A stretch of DNA of 64,000 nt, from NCBI RefSeq assembly GCF_030733265.1, contig NZ_JASHJI010000002.1, positions 434,001 to 498,000 of the forward strand, given 5' to 3'. A program made the position numbers and the translations under genes. This document shows positions 9,148 to 16,891 of the stretch, piece by piece. Position 1 is the stretch's first letter; each line of letters begins with the position of its first letter. The notes under the pieces were generated by a model. It was not told the DNA's origin. It saw nothing but the letters and a program-made list of their open reading frames with translations, and ran no database searches. Source of the stretch: Roseibium sp. MMSF_3412. Its GTDB lineage: Bacteria; Pseudomonadota; Alphaproteobacteria; Rhizobiales; Stappiaceae.

Positions 9148-9891
9148 CTAGGACTTAACGAGTGCATAAAACTGCCGGACGAGGTTCTTTTGATCCGGAA
9201 CCTGGCATTTTTCCAGAATGTTGCGGATGTGCCAGCGCACCGTGCCGTAGGACCGATCAGTCTCCGAAGCGATTTTACGCAATGAATAGCCTTCAAGCAG
9301 GTAGGAAAGAACATCGATCTCGGCATTGGTAAGACCGTAGGTCTTGCCGAACAGCATCATTTCACTGCTTGCTTCCTCATGAAGAAGATTCTGTGGTGCG
9401 ATTACCTTGATGAGGTAGCGCATGAAAAGCCCAAGACGCATCTTTTCCATGTCATCAAAGTCGTTCTCATCACGATCCCGCCAAACCATGAGACTGGCAA
9501 AACGGCCATCTTGCAAGATTGCAGGTACGATCATCATGAAAAACAGGCCATGCTTGACGTAAAAATCATTCACCGTCGCGATATTCAGAAATTCCTCGTC
9601 TGACAGCATGTCTGTCCGCCGGGAAGGTTCCAAGGATTGAAGCTCAGCTTCCTTGATCTGGTTTTGCCGATGAAAACCACCGTTCATATAGGCTTCTACG
9701 ATGTCTGGCTTGTTGGTCGCCAGTAATGTGAGAGTGTCTTCAACCCAGCCATTCTCGTCGTTTGCGACCACGTATAATGCAAATTCCGCTTCCATGAGCT
9801 TGTGAAAACCGTCTGTGAAGCCTGCCCAGTCCTTCGGCTCACCTTCAAGATTGTCGCGGGCACAATTGTAAAGCATTTCAAGTTTAAGCAT
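9148..9891 (-). CDS. LuxR-family transcriptional regulator
   Basis: A 247-residue regulator. The C-terminal LuxR/GerE helix-turn-helix (about 180-240) contains GLTNAEIDVLSYLLEGYSL, RKIASETDRSYGTVRWHIRN and ILEKC. The N-terminal ~170 residues form a sensor-like domain I do not recognise; it lacks the clear acyl-homoserine-lactone pocket motifs of LuxR/TraR. The start is placed at MLKLEMLY (9891); a second Met five codons later (9876) is possible. The longer frame to 10005 adds an unlikely Arg/His-rich leader. It is divergent from the VPLPA-CTERM gene at 10166 and may control it. Confidence 0.8.
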   Translation of the reverse strand: MLKLEMLYNCARDNLEGEPKDWAGFTDGFHKLMEAEFALYVVANDENGWVEDTLTLLATNKPDIVEAYMNGGFHRQNQIKEAELQSLEPSRRTDMLSDEEFLNIATVNDFYVKHGLFFMMIVPAILQDGRFASLMVWRDRDENDFDDMEKMRLGLFMRYLIKVIAPQNLLHEEASSEMMLFGKTYGLTNAEIDVLSYLLEGYSLRKIASETDRSYGTVRWHIRNILEKCQVPDQKNLVRQFYALVKS

Positions 9892-10165
9892 TGATATTTG
9901 ACCGCTGTGGCCCCCCTCAAAAAAACCCGCCCGATGGCGATCCCGCCTACGCGCATGTTTTATGTCAAATAATATCTGAATGACCCTGCCATTTGGCAGG
10001 CGCACATCAAAAAATCCCGCATTAATATAAGGTTAAGGAGTGCGTACGCAGGCCGCAAAAGGCCTTTTCTTACCAAAACTCCGCCTATCGAAAGTGCTTT
10101 TTACATGCAGCAGACGTTCACCAATCTCGGGTTCCCTTGACGTAATGTGATGAAGGATATTCACC

Positions 10166-10882
10166 GTGTCGATACTTAAATCCATTTTTACCGCGAGTTT
10201 CTTGATTGCAGCCGTGTCCTCGGCACAGGCTGTTTCAATTACTCCTGACCCAAACTTCACAACCGGCCCGTTTTCGCTGGCGCCTGTCACTGATGTCACG
10301 ACAACGGACTTACCGGGCACGGTCATCTATGATCAGCTGATCCCGTTCAGTATTTCCGGCGGCCTTGTTGGTCCATCGACAGAAGCGAAAGCGGAAGGCA
10401 ATCTGCAAAGCCGTGTCTCTCGATCGGATTCGCTCAATACGCTCATCTTTTCCTATCGGATACGCGATCTTGTCTTCACTGGAGTGAGTGGAGGAAACGA
10501 CAATTCGATTCAATACTTTAACCTTTCCGGTTTCAACGGGTTCTTTCCGCTGGAGATGCTTGCCTGGTCCCCGCTTCAAAGCCTTGGCAGCGATCCCTTC
10601 CCCGAACTTTCGGCTATCGATCCCGCTGGCAACATGGATTTCAACGTGTTTTTCACAGCAGATGACGGCAGCACTTTTCTATCTCTCATAACGACAGCAA
10701 CGGCCTTCAAGACCGGCGCGTTCGCGACCATCGGCGCCAATCCGGGTGGAACTTTTGATCAAGTCACGCTCAATGGGGTCGCTGTTCCGACAACCGCTGT
10801 GCCGCTTCCCGCAGCTCTTCCAATGCTGCTCGCCGGTGTCGGTGGACTGGCAATAATGCGCCGCCGCAGAAAGACGTCTTAG
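10166..10882 (+). CDS. VPLPA-CTERM sorting domain protein
   Basis: A 238-residue exported protein with a Sec signal peptide (SILKSIFTASFLIAAVSSAQA) and a C-terminal sorting signal: AVPLPAALPMLLAGVGGLA followed by the basic tail RRRRKT. VPLPA-CTERM tails are processed by an exosortase, which is not encoded in this window. The central part is a beta-rich secreted domain with no motif I recognise. Translation starts at GTG, supported by AAGGA eight bases upstream. A strong terminator follows. Confidence 0.85.
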   Translation: MSILKSIFTASFLIAAVSSAQAVSITPDPNFTTGPFSLAPVTDVTTTDLPGTVIYDQLIPFSISGGLVGPSTEAKAEGNLQSRVSRSDSLNTLIFSYRIRDLVFTGVSGGNDNSIQYFNLSGFNGFFPLEMLAWSPLQSLGSDPFPELSAIDPAGNMDFNVFFTADDGSTFLSLITTATAFKTGAFATIGANPGGTFDQVTLNGVAVPTTAVPLPAALPMLLAGVGGLAIMRRRRKTS

Positions 10883-10912
10883 TCTCAAAAAATACTTGCT
10901 CCGCAAAATACA

Positions 10913-10940
10913 AAGCTCGCCTGGTAAGCGAGCTTTTTTT
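10913..10940 (+). terminator. Rho-independent terminator after the VPLPA-CTERM gene
   Basis: Stem AAGCTCGC / GCGAGCTT with a 7-base loop and a run of seven T. Confidence 0.9.
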
Positions 10941-11131
10941 ATGGCTCGGATGCAATTCAAATCAAAAGCCGTCATTCTCCGCAGACGGATTGAGTTCACG
11001 CATTGCGCACGCAACAGGCGTTCATTGCGGATCGCATGAAGGTCCGATGTGTCGGGCTGTCAAAGCCTCTCGTGTCAACCTCTATCGGGACGCCTTTTTT
11101 TGAAAGGCGGGGAGTTACCGACACTGCGCAG

Positions 11132-12043
11132 ATGACATATATTGGTGTGGAAGAACGAGTGACCAAACAGAGACCGGAGACTGATGTGTCACCAAGCAAG
11201 GGCCGCGTTGAAAGACTGATTAATACGATCGGCGCAGAATTCCAGTCTCATCTCATCGACCTGTGGAACACCTCCACTGTCTTTGATATTCAGGACGGTG
11301 CCGTTCAGAAGATGATCTCGCGCGAAGCGCCGTTCGGCGTTATCGGGATCAAGATCCTGATGCGCAATCCGGCAGACGTGGATCGTCTTTTTGAGCACCA
11401 GTGGAATTTCAGCATCGGGATCACCGGATGCGAATTCACGCTTTTGGATGTCGATTACCAGAACGACGTTTGGATCGGTGATGTGAATTCCGCCGAATTC
11501 GCCGGGCACGAGCACATTGCTTACAAATCGGTTGAACACATGATTGCCTTTCATGGCGATGATTTCGGCGTCGGAAAGGTCTTCATCGAGAAGATCGGTG
11601 CTCTCTGCCCAAGCCTGCTTGAAAAGCCGCCCCTGTTCTTTCGACTGCCGCGCAGGGCGCCACCCGCCTACAGATTTACCGCAGCACCCAAGGTCATTCG
11701 CGAGGCGTTGGGCCTGTCCTCTGACGACCGCGTGGTTCTGATCGAGGCGATGATCAAAGAACACGGGATTGCCCCCTATTCGATCCTTCTGTCCTTCCAT
11801 TCCGATGAAAATTTCTGGCTGGTTGATCTGCCTGAAGCGCTTGTCGACCGCTACCAGCATGGCCTGATTGATCCAAGCCTTGGTGAACACCATTCAAATC
11901 TCGAAGTTGGGGTTTCCATCACAGCGGAGGCTCTGCGGAACAGGATCCGGCAGAAGTCAAACAGCGCTGAGCGCGAAAACGACGTCTTTTTCTCCATGTC
12001 TGGAAGCGGTTCTGCGTCAGGTTACTTGAACGGATTGAACTGA
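11132..12043 (+). CDS. Hypothetical protein
   Basis: A protein of about 303 residues that I do not recognise. It has no signal peptide or membrane helix and looks cytoplasmic, with mixed alpha/beta character, a HEHIAYKSVEHMIAFHGDDF stretch near the middle and a Ser/Gly-rich C-terminus. Codon use is ordinary for this genome, which argues that it is real. The start is uncertain: 11132 is the first well-placed ATG, but in-frame ATG 11036, GTG 11159 or TTG 11003 are possible and none has a clear ribosome-binding site. It stands alone between a terminator and the convergent OhrR-like gene. Confidence 0.6.
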   Translation: MTYIGVEERVTKQRPETDVSPSKGRVERLINTIGAEFQSHLIDLWNTSTVFDIQDGAVQKMISREAPFGVIGIKILMRNPADVDRLFEHQWNFSIGITGCEFTLLDVDYQNDVWIGDVNSAEFAGHEHIAYKSVEHMIAFHGDDFGVGKVFIEKIGALCPSLLEKPPLFFRLPRRAPPAYRFTAAPKVIREALGLSSDDRVVLIEAMIKEHGIAPYSILLSFHSDENFWLVDLPEALVDRYQHGLIDPSLGEHHSNLEVGVSITAEALRNRIRQKSNSAERENDVFFSMSGSGSASGYLNGLN

Positions 12044-12214
12044 TTTCTGCCCCCGCCGGGGTCTTCTTATTTCTGTGCGAAAGGGCGTGATCTCCGACAG
12101 TCTTCGCCGCGCGTGTTCCATGTGCCAGCAATGCGGCCACTTCTGCCGTACACCAGTGTGTGGCCCAGACCTGCTTGGTGCCAGAGGGCCGCGCAGTCCT
12201 GTGTCCGCGTTTCT

Positions 12215-12697
12215 TCAGATTGTGGATACCTTCTTGCACAAGGCGATCAGGTCGTTCGCCTGTTTCTCAGTCAAACCGGTTGTCGCGAACACGATTTCGG
12301 TCGCATGGCAACTCTGGCTTAACAACTCGCGCCCCGCTTCGGTAATCCTGATGGACTTCTGGCGTTCGCTTTCATCGTCCATCTTGCGCGTGATCAGTGC
12401 CTTCTCTTCCAACTTGCGCAGGAGCGGCGTCATTGTGGCTTTGGCGACCCCGAGGCGCGTGGCCAGATGCGTGATGGAAACCCCGTCTTCTTCCGCCAGA
12501 GCCATAAGCGTCGTGTACTGCGCATAGGTCAAGCCGTGCTCGGCCAGAAGCGGACGGTAAAGATCGCTTATTCTGTTCGAAGCAGCGTGAACCGCAAAAC
12601 AAAGCTGCTGATCGAGCACCAGATTGGCTGGAATGTCATACTTGTCGTCTTTTGGCACTTCGAACGGTTCCCTGGAATGCACGAGGTCGGTGGTCAA
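12215..12697 (-). CDS. MarR-family regulator, OhrR-like
   Basis: A 160-residue MarR protein. LDQQLCFAVHAASNRI, followed by YRPLLAEHGLTYAQY, matches the OhrR subgroup, whose reactive N-terminal Cys (here Cys33 in QLCFAV) senses organic peroxides. The winged helix lies at about 70-115 (SITHLATRLGVAKATMTPLL). The start is uncertain: the longest frame begins with TTG at 12697; GTG at 12682 or 12658 are alternatives. It is divergent from the catalase-related peroxidase and is likely its repressor, with paired palindromes between the two genes. Confidence 0.85.
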   Translation of the reverse strand: MTTDLVHSREPFEVPKDDKYDIPANLVLDQQLCFAVHAASNRISDLYRPLLAEHGLTYAQYTTLMALAEEDGVSITHLATRLGVAKATMTPLLRKLEEKALITRKMDDESERQKSIRITEAGRELLSQSCHATEIVFATTGLTEKQANDLIALCKKVSTI

Positions 12698-12732
12698 CCA
12701 AATATACCATTTGACAGTCTTACTGAAGATAG

Positions 12733-12761
12733 TTAGATATCTAAAAGTTAGATTTCTAACT
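12733..12761. promoter_or_regulatory. Paired palindromic operators between ohrR-like gene and peroxidase gene
   Basis: Two adjacent perfect inverted repeats: TTAGATATCTAA at 12733-12744, and AGTTAGA-TT-TCTAACT at 12746-12761. They share the half-site TTAGA and sit just upstream of the peroxidase ribosome-binding site. This is where a MarR/OhrR dimer pair would block transcription of one or both genes. Binding is inferred from position. Confidence 0.7.
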
Positions 12762-12775
12762 ATTTGGAGAGGAAG

Positions 12776-13744
12776 ATGCTCAGGACCTTTGCCTTTTTGG
12801 CAGCCTTAGCGGCCACCCCAATGGTCGCGGCAGCCGACAGCCACAATTACAATTACAATTCCGCCGAGGAGGATTTCGCAGTGTTCGAAAGCACCTTCGG
12901 CATTACACCGGGAAAACGTCGAAATCACACCAAGGGTTTCTGCTTCGTCGGTCAGTTCAGTCCGGTAGACCCGGCCATTCTCGCTTACACGTCCAGCCCG
13001 ATCTTCAAAGCGACATCCAAGGTAAATGGACGCGTGTCACACAAGGGAGGCAACAACCAGACACCGGACAACAAGTTCAGTGACCGGGGCCTGGCTTTCG
13101 ATATCACAACTCCCGATGGCGACTATCATGTCATGGGCTTGAACACGGAAGACTTCTTTCCGGCCTCCAACCCCGCCGATTTCATCGATCTGGTTCGGAC
13201 CCTTCCCAGAGGTGCGGACGCTGTCAAGGCCCTTGCAGCCGAACGCCCCGAACTCGCTGCCTACCTGAAACACCACAAACACGATCGTGAAAAGGTGAAC
13301 CGTCCTTACGAAGGAACGACATTCAATAGCGTGAACGCGTTCTATCTGGTGAATGGCAATGGCGAACGAACGGCAATTCGCTGGTCGATGGTGCCAACGA
13401 CCGCCAAGGACTTTGTTGTCCCCGAAAGCGAAGATTTCCTGATGGAAAACATGAATGCCAATCTTGCTGCAGGCAATGTCTCCTGGGACATGGTTGTGAC
13501 CATAGCCAATCCGGGCGACGATCCCGACAATGCTGCCATTCAATGGACCGGTGAACACAAGAAAATAACGGCCGCACGTTTGACCGTGATGTCAACGGCC
13601 AGCGAGGCGGATGGTGAATGCGACGCAATGAACTTTGACCCGACCGTCCTCAGTGACGGTTTCGAGCTGTCCGATGATCCTGTCCTCGCGGCCCGCTCAG
13701 CGATCTACGCCCACGGTGTGGGTGTGCGATTGGGTGAGAAGTAA
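12776..13744 (+). CDS. Periplasmic catalase-related peroxidase (SrpA-like)
   Basis: A 322-residue short catalase-family heme peroxidase. The signal peptide is MLRTFAFLAALAATPMVAAA. The distal His is in RRNHTKGFCFVGQF, equivalent to the HAKG motif of catalases. AFDITTPDGDYHVMGLNTEDFF corresponds to the conserved Asn region, and the proximal heme Tyr is expected in ARSAIYAHGVG near the C-terminus. At about 320 residues it lacks the C-terminal half of full catalases, as SrpA/catalase-related proteins do. GGAGAGGAAG precedes the ATG at 12776. Likely role: detoxifying peroxides in the periplasm under control of the divergent OhrR-like protein. Confidence 0.85.
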   Translation: MLRTFAFLAALAATPMVAAADSHNYNYNSAEEDFAVFESTFGITPGKRRNHTKGFCFVGQFSPVDPAILAYTSSPIFKATSKVNGRVSHKGGNNQTPDNKFSDRGLAFDITTPDGDYHVMGLNTEDFFPASNPADFIDLVRTLPRGADAVKALAAERPELAAYLKHHKHDREKVNRPYEGTTFNSVNAFYLVNGNGERTAIRWSMVPTTAKDFVVPESEDFLMENMNANLAAGNVSWDMVVTIANPGDDPDNAAIQWTGEHKKITAARLTVMSTASEADGECDAMNFDPTVLSDGFELSDDPVLAARSAIYAHGVGVRLGEK

Positions 13745-13806
13745 CCTCGAAACCAGAGTTCCCCGCGCCGATGGGGACTTGCAACAACTGAGAAAAGGAC
13801 CGAATC

Positions 13807-14028
13807 ATGTCGTGGCTACCAACCCTGAAGACAAACACACCCGAAGAAGGCTACGAGTTGGCGATCAAGCTTTCACGCATGGCGGTGAAACTGACGCAAC
13901 CGGACGACGAGGCACGCGCCCGAATGCGTCCAGACTATGCCAACAGCGCCGATAGCCTGACATCGGTATCACATGTCGTGGCAACAAATTTCCAAACGGT
14001 CGCGCAGGCAAACGATTTCTGGCGTTGA
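13807..14028 (+). CDS. Small hypothetical protein
   Basis: A 73-residue ORF 62 bp after the peroxidase, with a good ribosome-binding site (AAAAGGA seven bases before ATG). It is soluble, slightly charged, and has no motif I recognise. SrpA-type genes are often followed by a cytochrome b561 gene; this protein has no membrane helix and is not that. It could be a remnant, because the next 300 bp contain a decayed gene. Confidence 0.5.
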   Translation: MSWLPTLKTNTPEEGYELAIKLSRMAVKLTQPDDEARARMRPDYANSADSLTSVSHVVATNFQTVAQANDFWR

Positions 14029-14074
14029 GCTGCCCGTCGAGGGCCGGTTGCGGACATTCGCCCTGGACGCCCCA

Positions 14075-14245
14075 CTGAGGCATCGCCAAGGGCACATTGG
14101 GAACCGACGCGCGGCCCGCAGTGCCGGTCAGCTTGCCTTTCATTTTGGGCCGGCATTTTGCAACGGCGCTGGCTGCGTCGTTGCCCTTGTGGGCGTTGCC
14201 GCCCTGGTTCCGGTCGTTGCTTGGATTATGGATGGCAGAGTTGCG
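14075..14245 (-). pseudogene. Decayed fragment of a GAPDH gene
   Basis: On the minus strand this segment encodes a piece of glyceraldehyde-3-phosphate dehydrogenase. MKGKLTGTAGRASVPNVPLA aligns with MKGKLTGNAVRVPVPNVSMA of the intact GAPDH at 16892-18325. Nucleotides 14121-14177 are highly similar to 17229-17285. After that about 45 bp are missing relative to the intact gene, and the similarity resumes with TTGCCCTTGTGG and GATGG, out of frame. No start or stop of a full gene exists, so this is a remnant of a second, diverged copy. The borders are approximate. Confidence 0.75.
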
Positions 14246-14344
14246 GACAACGGCGGTACCGAGCCGGTGCCAGCAGCGTTGCTGGATTGAAGGGGGTGCC
14301 GGAGAACCAAAGTCTCCCGCACCCCAAAAGCAGCTCTCAGTTTT

Positions 14345-14719
14345 TTAGTTCGTGAGCCGGAGATACGCGGCAACCAGTATGGTGATGATCACAAGTTCAA
14401 CCAGCAGCGGCGGGATGACGGCCTTTTCGAACCCGTCAAGCACAAGGCCGACAATCCGGCCGAAGGCAACGACGCCGAGCAGTAACGCCACCGCGACAAA
14501 AGCACTTGTTTGACCGTTGAAAAGGCCGAAGGCCAGCATTGCAACGCTCGCGATAAAGAGCCCGCCGATGACAGAGCGGATGGTGCTGAGGCCAGCCGCC
14601 CCAATGGGTTCGATGGCGAAGTTGTTCACCATCCGGCGCGGGGCGAACATCGACATGGTGCCGAGGCCGAGAAGCATGACGGTGGCAAGGCCGACGAGGA
14701 TGCGAAGGGTGAGGTCCAC
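14345..14719 (-). CDS. DUF4345-like small membrane protein
   Basis: A 124-residue protein with four hydrophobic segments. It starts at GTG 14719 (VDLTLRILVGLATVMLLGLG), with AAGGAG seven bases upstream; the longer open frame to 14917 overlaps the SDR gene and is an artefact. The layout (FAPRRMVNNFAIEPIGAAGLSTIRSVIGG then GLFNGQTSAFVAVALLLG) resembles DUF4345 proteins. Function is unknown. It lies 34 bp after the SDR gene on the same strand, probably in the same operon. Confidence 0.75.
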   Translation of the reverse strand: MDLTLRILVGLATVMLLGLGTMSMFAPRRMVNNFAIEPIGAAGLSTIRSVIGGLFIASVAMLAFGLFNGQTSAFVAVALLLGVVAFGRIVGLVLDGFEKAVIPPLLVELVIITILVAAYLRLTN

Positions 14720-14753
14720 GAGAGCTCTCCTTGGATTTGGGTTTGGTTTTGGA

Positions 14754-15680
14754 TCAGGCCACGAAGCGGTGCACGGCCAGGTTGGCATTGTCCTGGAAGT
14801 CCGGATTGGCGAAAGCGCTGTCAATTTCGACCTGGTCGATGACTGGACCGGTTGGCGATCCTTCACGGCTGGCGTAGAAGTGGCCGCTTTCAAACTTCTC
14901 GTTGAGCAAGCCATCAACGTAGCGTTTGGCCCCGGTCTGGACGTCGTGCATCATCCCGAAGATCGGCATCAGCGTTCCGCCAACATATTTGAAAAAGACT
15001 TTCTTCAGGAACGGGAGGTCGTCCATCCCGTTCGTGCCGGTGGTGCCCCCGGGGCTCATTGTAACGAATCGGATATGCGTGTGTTGGCGCGCCATGGACC
15101 CCATCCACATTGCACCGGTCAGCTTGATGGTGCCGTAGACATCGAGCGGGTCTGCATTCGGCCCAAACTTGGACCCATCGGCAATGGCCACGTATTCATC
15201 CGTGGAAGATGAGCGCATGTCGGGCTTGGCTACGCCCATTTTTGGAATGCCGCGGGCAGCTTCCGATCCGGCGTAGAGCACGGTGGAGGTGATCAATTGA
15301 CGCTCCAGCAACTCGTCCACAAGGACGACATGGCCCAGAAGGTTGGACGCAAAGATGTTGGTCACGCCGGAGGCTGTTAAGCTGTTTGGCGTTCGACCGC
15401 CCGTGCCCCCTGCATTCAGGATCACCGCATCGACCGGTGCGGAAAGACGCGAAACGGCTTGGCGCACGGAATTCGGGTCGGAGACATCCATCAAAATGGT
15501 GTCGAACACACGCCTGCCGGTTTCGGCTTCCAGTGCGGATTTCGCCGCCCTGGCTTTGTCCGGGTTGCGGCAGGCCAGATAGATTTTTTCAATACCGTTT
15601 CGCAGCGCCAGCTGACGGGCGGCTTCGCGGCCCAGCCCGGCATTGGCTCCGGTTATCAAGACAGATTGGATCGGTTTCAT
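14754..15680 (-). CDS. Short-chain dehydrogenase/reductase
   Basis: A 308-residue SDR. The dinucleotide motif TGANAGLG is at residues 10-17, the ACRNPDK stretch after beta-2 suggests NADP(H), NAGG is near 91, and the catalytic Tyr-x-x-x-Lys is in YGTIKLTG. The long C-terminal part resembles the protochlorophyllide-reductase/retinol-dehydrogenase-like group. The substrate is unknown. It is divergent from a LysR gene, with a perfect palindrome between them. Confidence 0.85.
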   Translation of the reverse strand: MKPIQSVLITGANAGLGREAARQLALRNGIEKIYLACRNPDKARAAKSALEAETGRRVFDTILMDVSDPNSVRQAVSRLSAPVDAVILNAGGTGGRTPNSLTASGVTNIFASNLLGHVVLVDELLERQLITSTVLYAGSEAARGIPKMGVAKPDMRSSSTDEYVAIADGSKFGPNADPLDVYGTIKLTGAMWMGSMARQHTHIRFVTMSPGGTTGTNGMDDLPFLKKVFFKYVGGTLMPIFGMMHDVQTGAKRYVDGLLNEKFESGHFYASREGSPTGPVIDQVEIDSAFANPDFQDNANLAVHRFVA

Positions 15681-15764
15681 GGGTCAGGTTCCTCGCGTTC
15701 ATATTCGCTGAGCTCAAGATAGAGAGGAACGATCTCGAACTGTAGATCGGAAAAATTGGACATG

Positions 15765-15784
15765 ATGTTTCAAAAATGAAACAT
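15765..15784. promoter_or_regulatory. Palindromic operator between SDR and LysR genes
   Basis: Perfect inverted repeat ATGTTTCA-AAAA-TGAAACAT ending seven bases before the LysR start codon, in the 111 bp divergent intergenic region. It would suit autoregulation of the LysR gene and control of the SDR/DUF4345 unit. Confidence 0.65.
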
Positions 15785-15791
15785 TGCGGCT

Positions 15792-16712
15792 ATGTCGATC
15801 CGAGAAAGCCACTCCCTCAACTGGGATGACCTGAAGTACTTTCTGGCGGTAGCGCGGAAGGGTACTTTGAGGGGCGGCGCGCAGAGCATCCGCGTCAATC
15901 ACACCACCCTGACACGTCGCCTGTCGGTGATGGAAGACCGCGTCGGAAGCCGGCTGTTCGACCGTACCAGGCAGGGTCTTGTGCTTACGCAGCTCGGCGA
16001 AGACCTCATACCGCATGCCGAACGTGTTGAGGCTGAGATGGCGGCTGCCTCGCGTGTGATCGTCGGACGGGATGCGCAGCCTTCCGGGACGGTGTACATC
16101 ACGTTGCCGCACGGATTGGCAATGACGTCGCTAATGGATGATTTTACGGCCTTTGCCGATCTCTACCCCGATATCACTCTGAACATGAATTTCACCAACG
16201 ATATCCGTGATTTGACGCGGCGCGAAGCCGATGTCTCCCTGCGTGTTGCCGGTGAGGTGACCGATGATGTCGTGGGTCGGAAACTCGTCCAGATGTCTCA
16301 GGCCGCCTATTGCACCAGAGACTATGCGCAGCGGATCAAGGACAACGAAGGAGAAGGACTGCATCTGATTGGCTGGCATGAACCAGAGGACGCGACGACG
16401 GCGCAATGGATCAAGGAAAGCTACTACCCGAAGGCCACGCTGAAACATCGCGTGTCGGAACTTGTACCTCTGATCGCCTTGGCCGCCTCCGGCCTCGGGA
16501 TGGCGTATCTGGCTTGTAATCTCGGCGATCGGCAGCCGAACCTGATCCGTGCCCCCTTTCAAAGACCAATACCGTATAGAAGCATCTGGCTGCTTTTGCA
16601 CCGCGACCTGCGAAACACAGCCCGTGTCCGGCTGTTCGTTGATTTCCTGGCCGAGAGGTTGAGGTCGAGGCGAAACGAGTTCTGGGTTGCCGGAACAGTC
16701 GCGCTTCGGTAA
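15792..16712 (+). CDS. LysR-family transcriptional regulator
   Basis: A 306-residue LysR protein. The helix-turn-helix (about 10-70) contains FLAVARKGTLRGGAQSIRVN, HTTLTRRLSVMEDRVG and LFDRTRQGLVLTQLG, which is the AmpR/VtlR-like subgroup variant. The effector-binding domain spans about 95-295. It is divergent from the SDR/DUF4345 genes and probably regulates them. No ribosome-binding site is clear before the ATG. Confidence 0.9.
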   Translation: MSIRESHSLNWDDLKYFLAVARKGTLRGGAQSIRVNHTTLTRRLSVMEDRVGSRLFDRTRQGLVLTQLGEDLIPHAERVEAEMAAASRVIVGRDAQPSGTVYITLPHGLAMTSLMDDFTAFADLYPDITLNMNFTNDIRDLTRREADVSLRVAGEVTDDVVGRKLVQMSQAAYCTRDYAQRIKDNEGEGLHLIGWHEPEDATTAQWIKESYYPKATLKHRVSELVPLIALAASGLGMAYLACNLGDRQPNLIRAPFQRPIPYRSIWLLLHRDLRNTARVRLFVDFLAERLRSRRNEFWVAGTVALR

Positions 16713-16891
16713 CGGTCGTTCGATGTGGTCCGCCGAATGCCGAACGGCAACCTCAAGGCCGGTCTGCGTGCGACGCAATCGGCAACGGCGCCGCAGCCGC
16801 AACGCGCCGCAACCCGCCCCAACCCGAACAACACACATCGCAACCTGTCGGAGCCAGGCCAACAGGACATCTGTCCAGCAGAATTGCACCC

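Noticed and set aside
14720-14917. N-terminal extension of the DUF4345-like protein
   Set aside because: It overlaps the SDR gene in another frame. The GTG at 14719 has an excellent ribosome-binding site.
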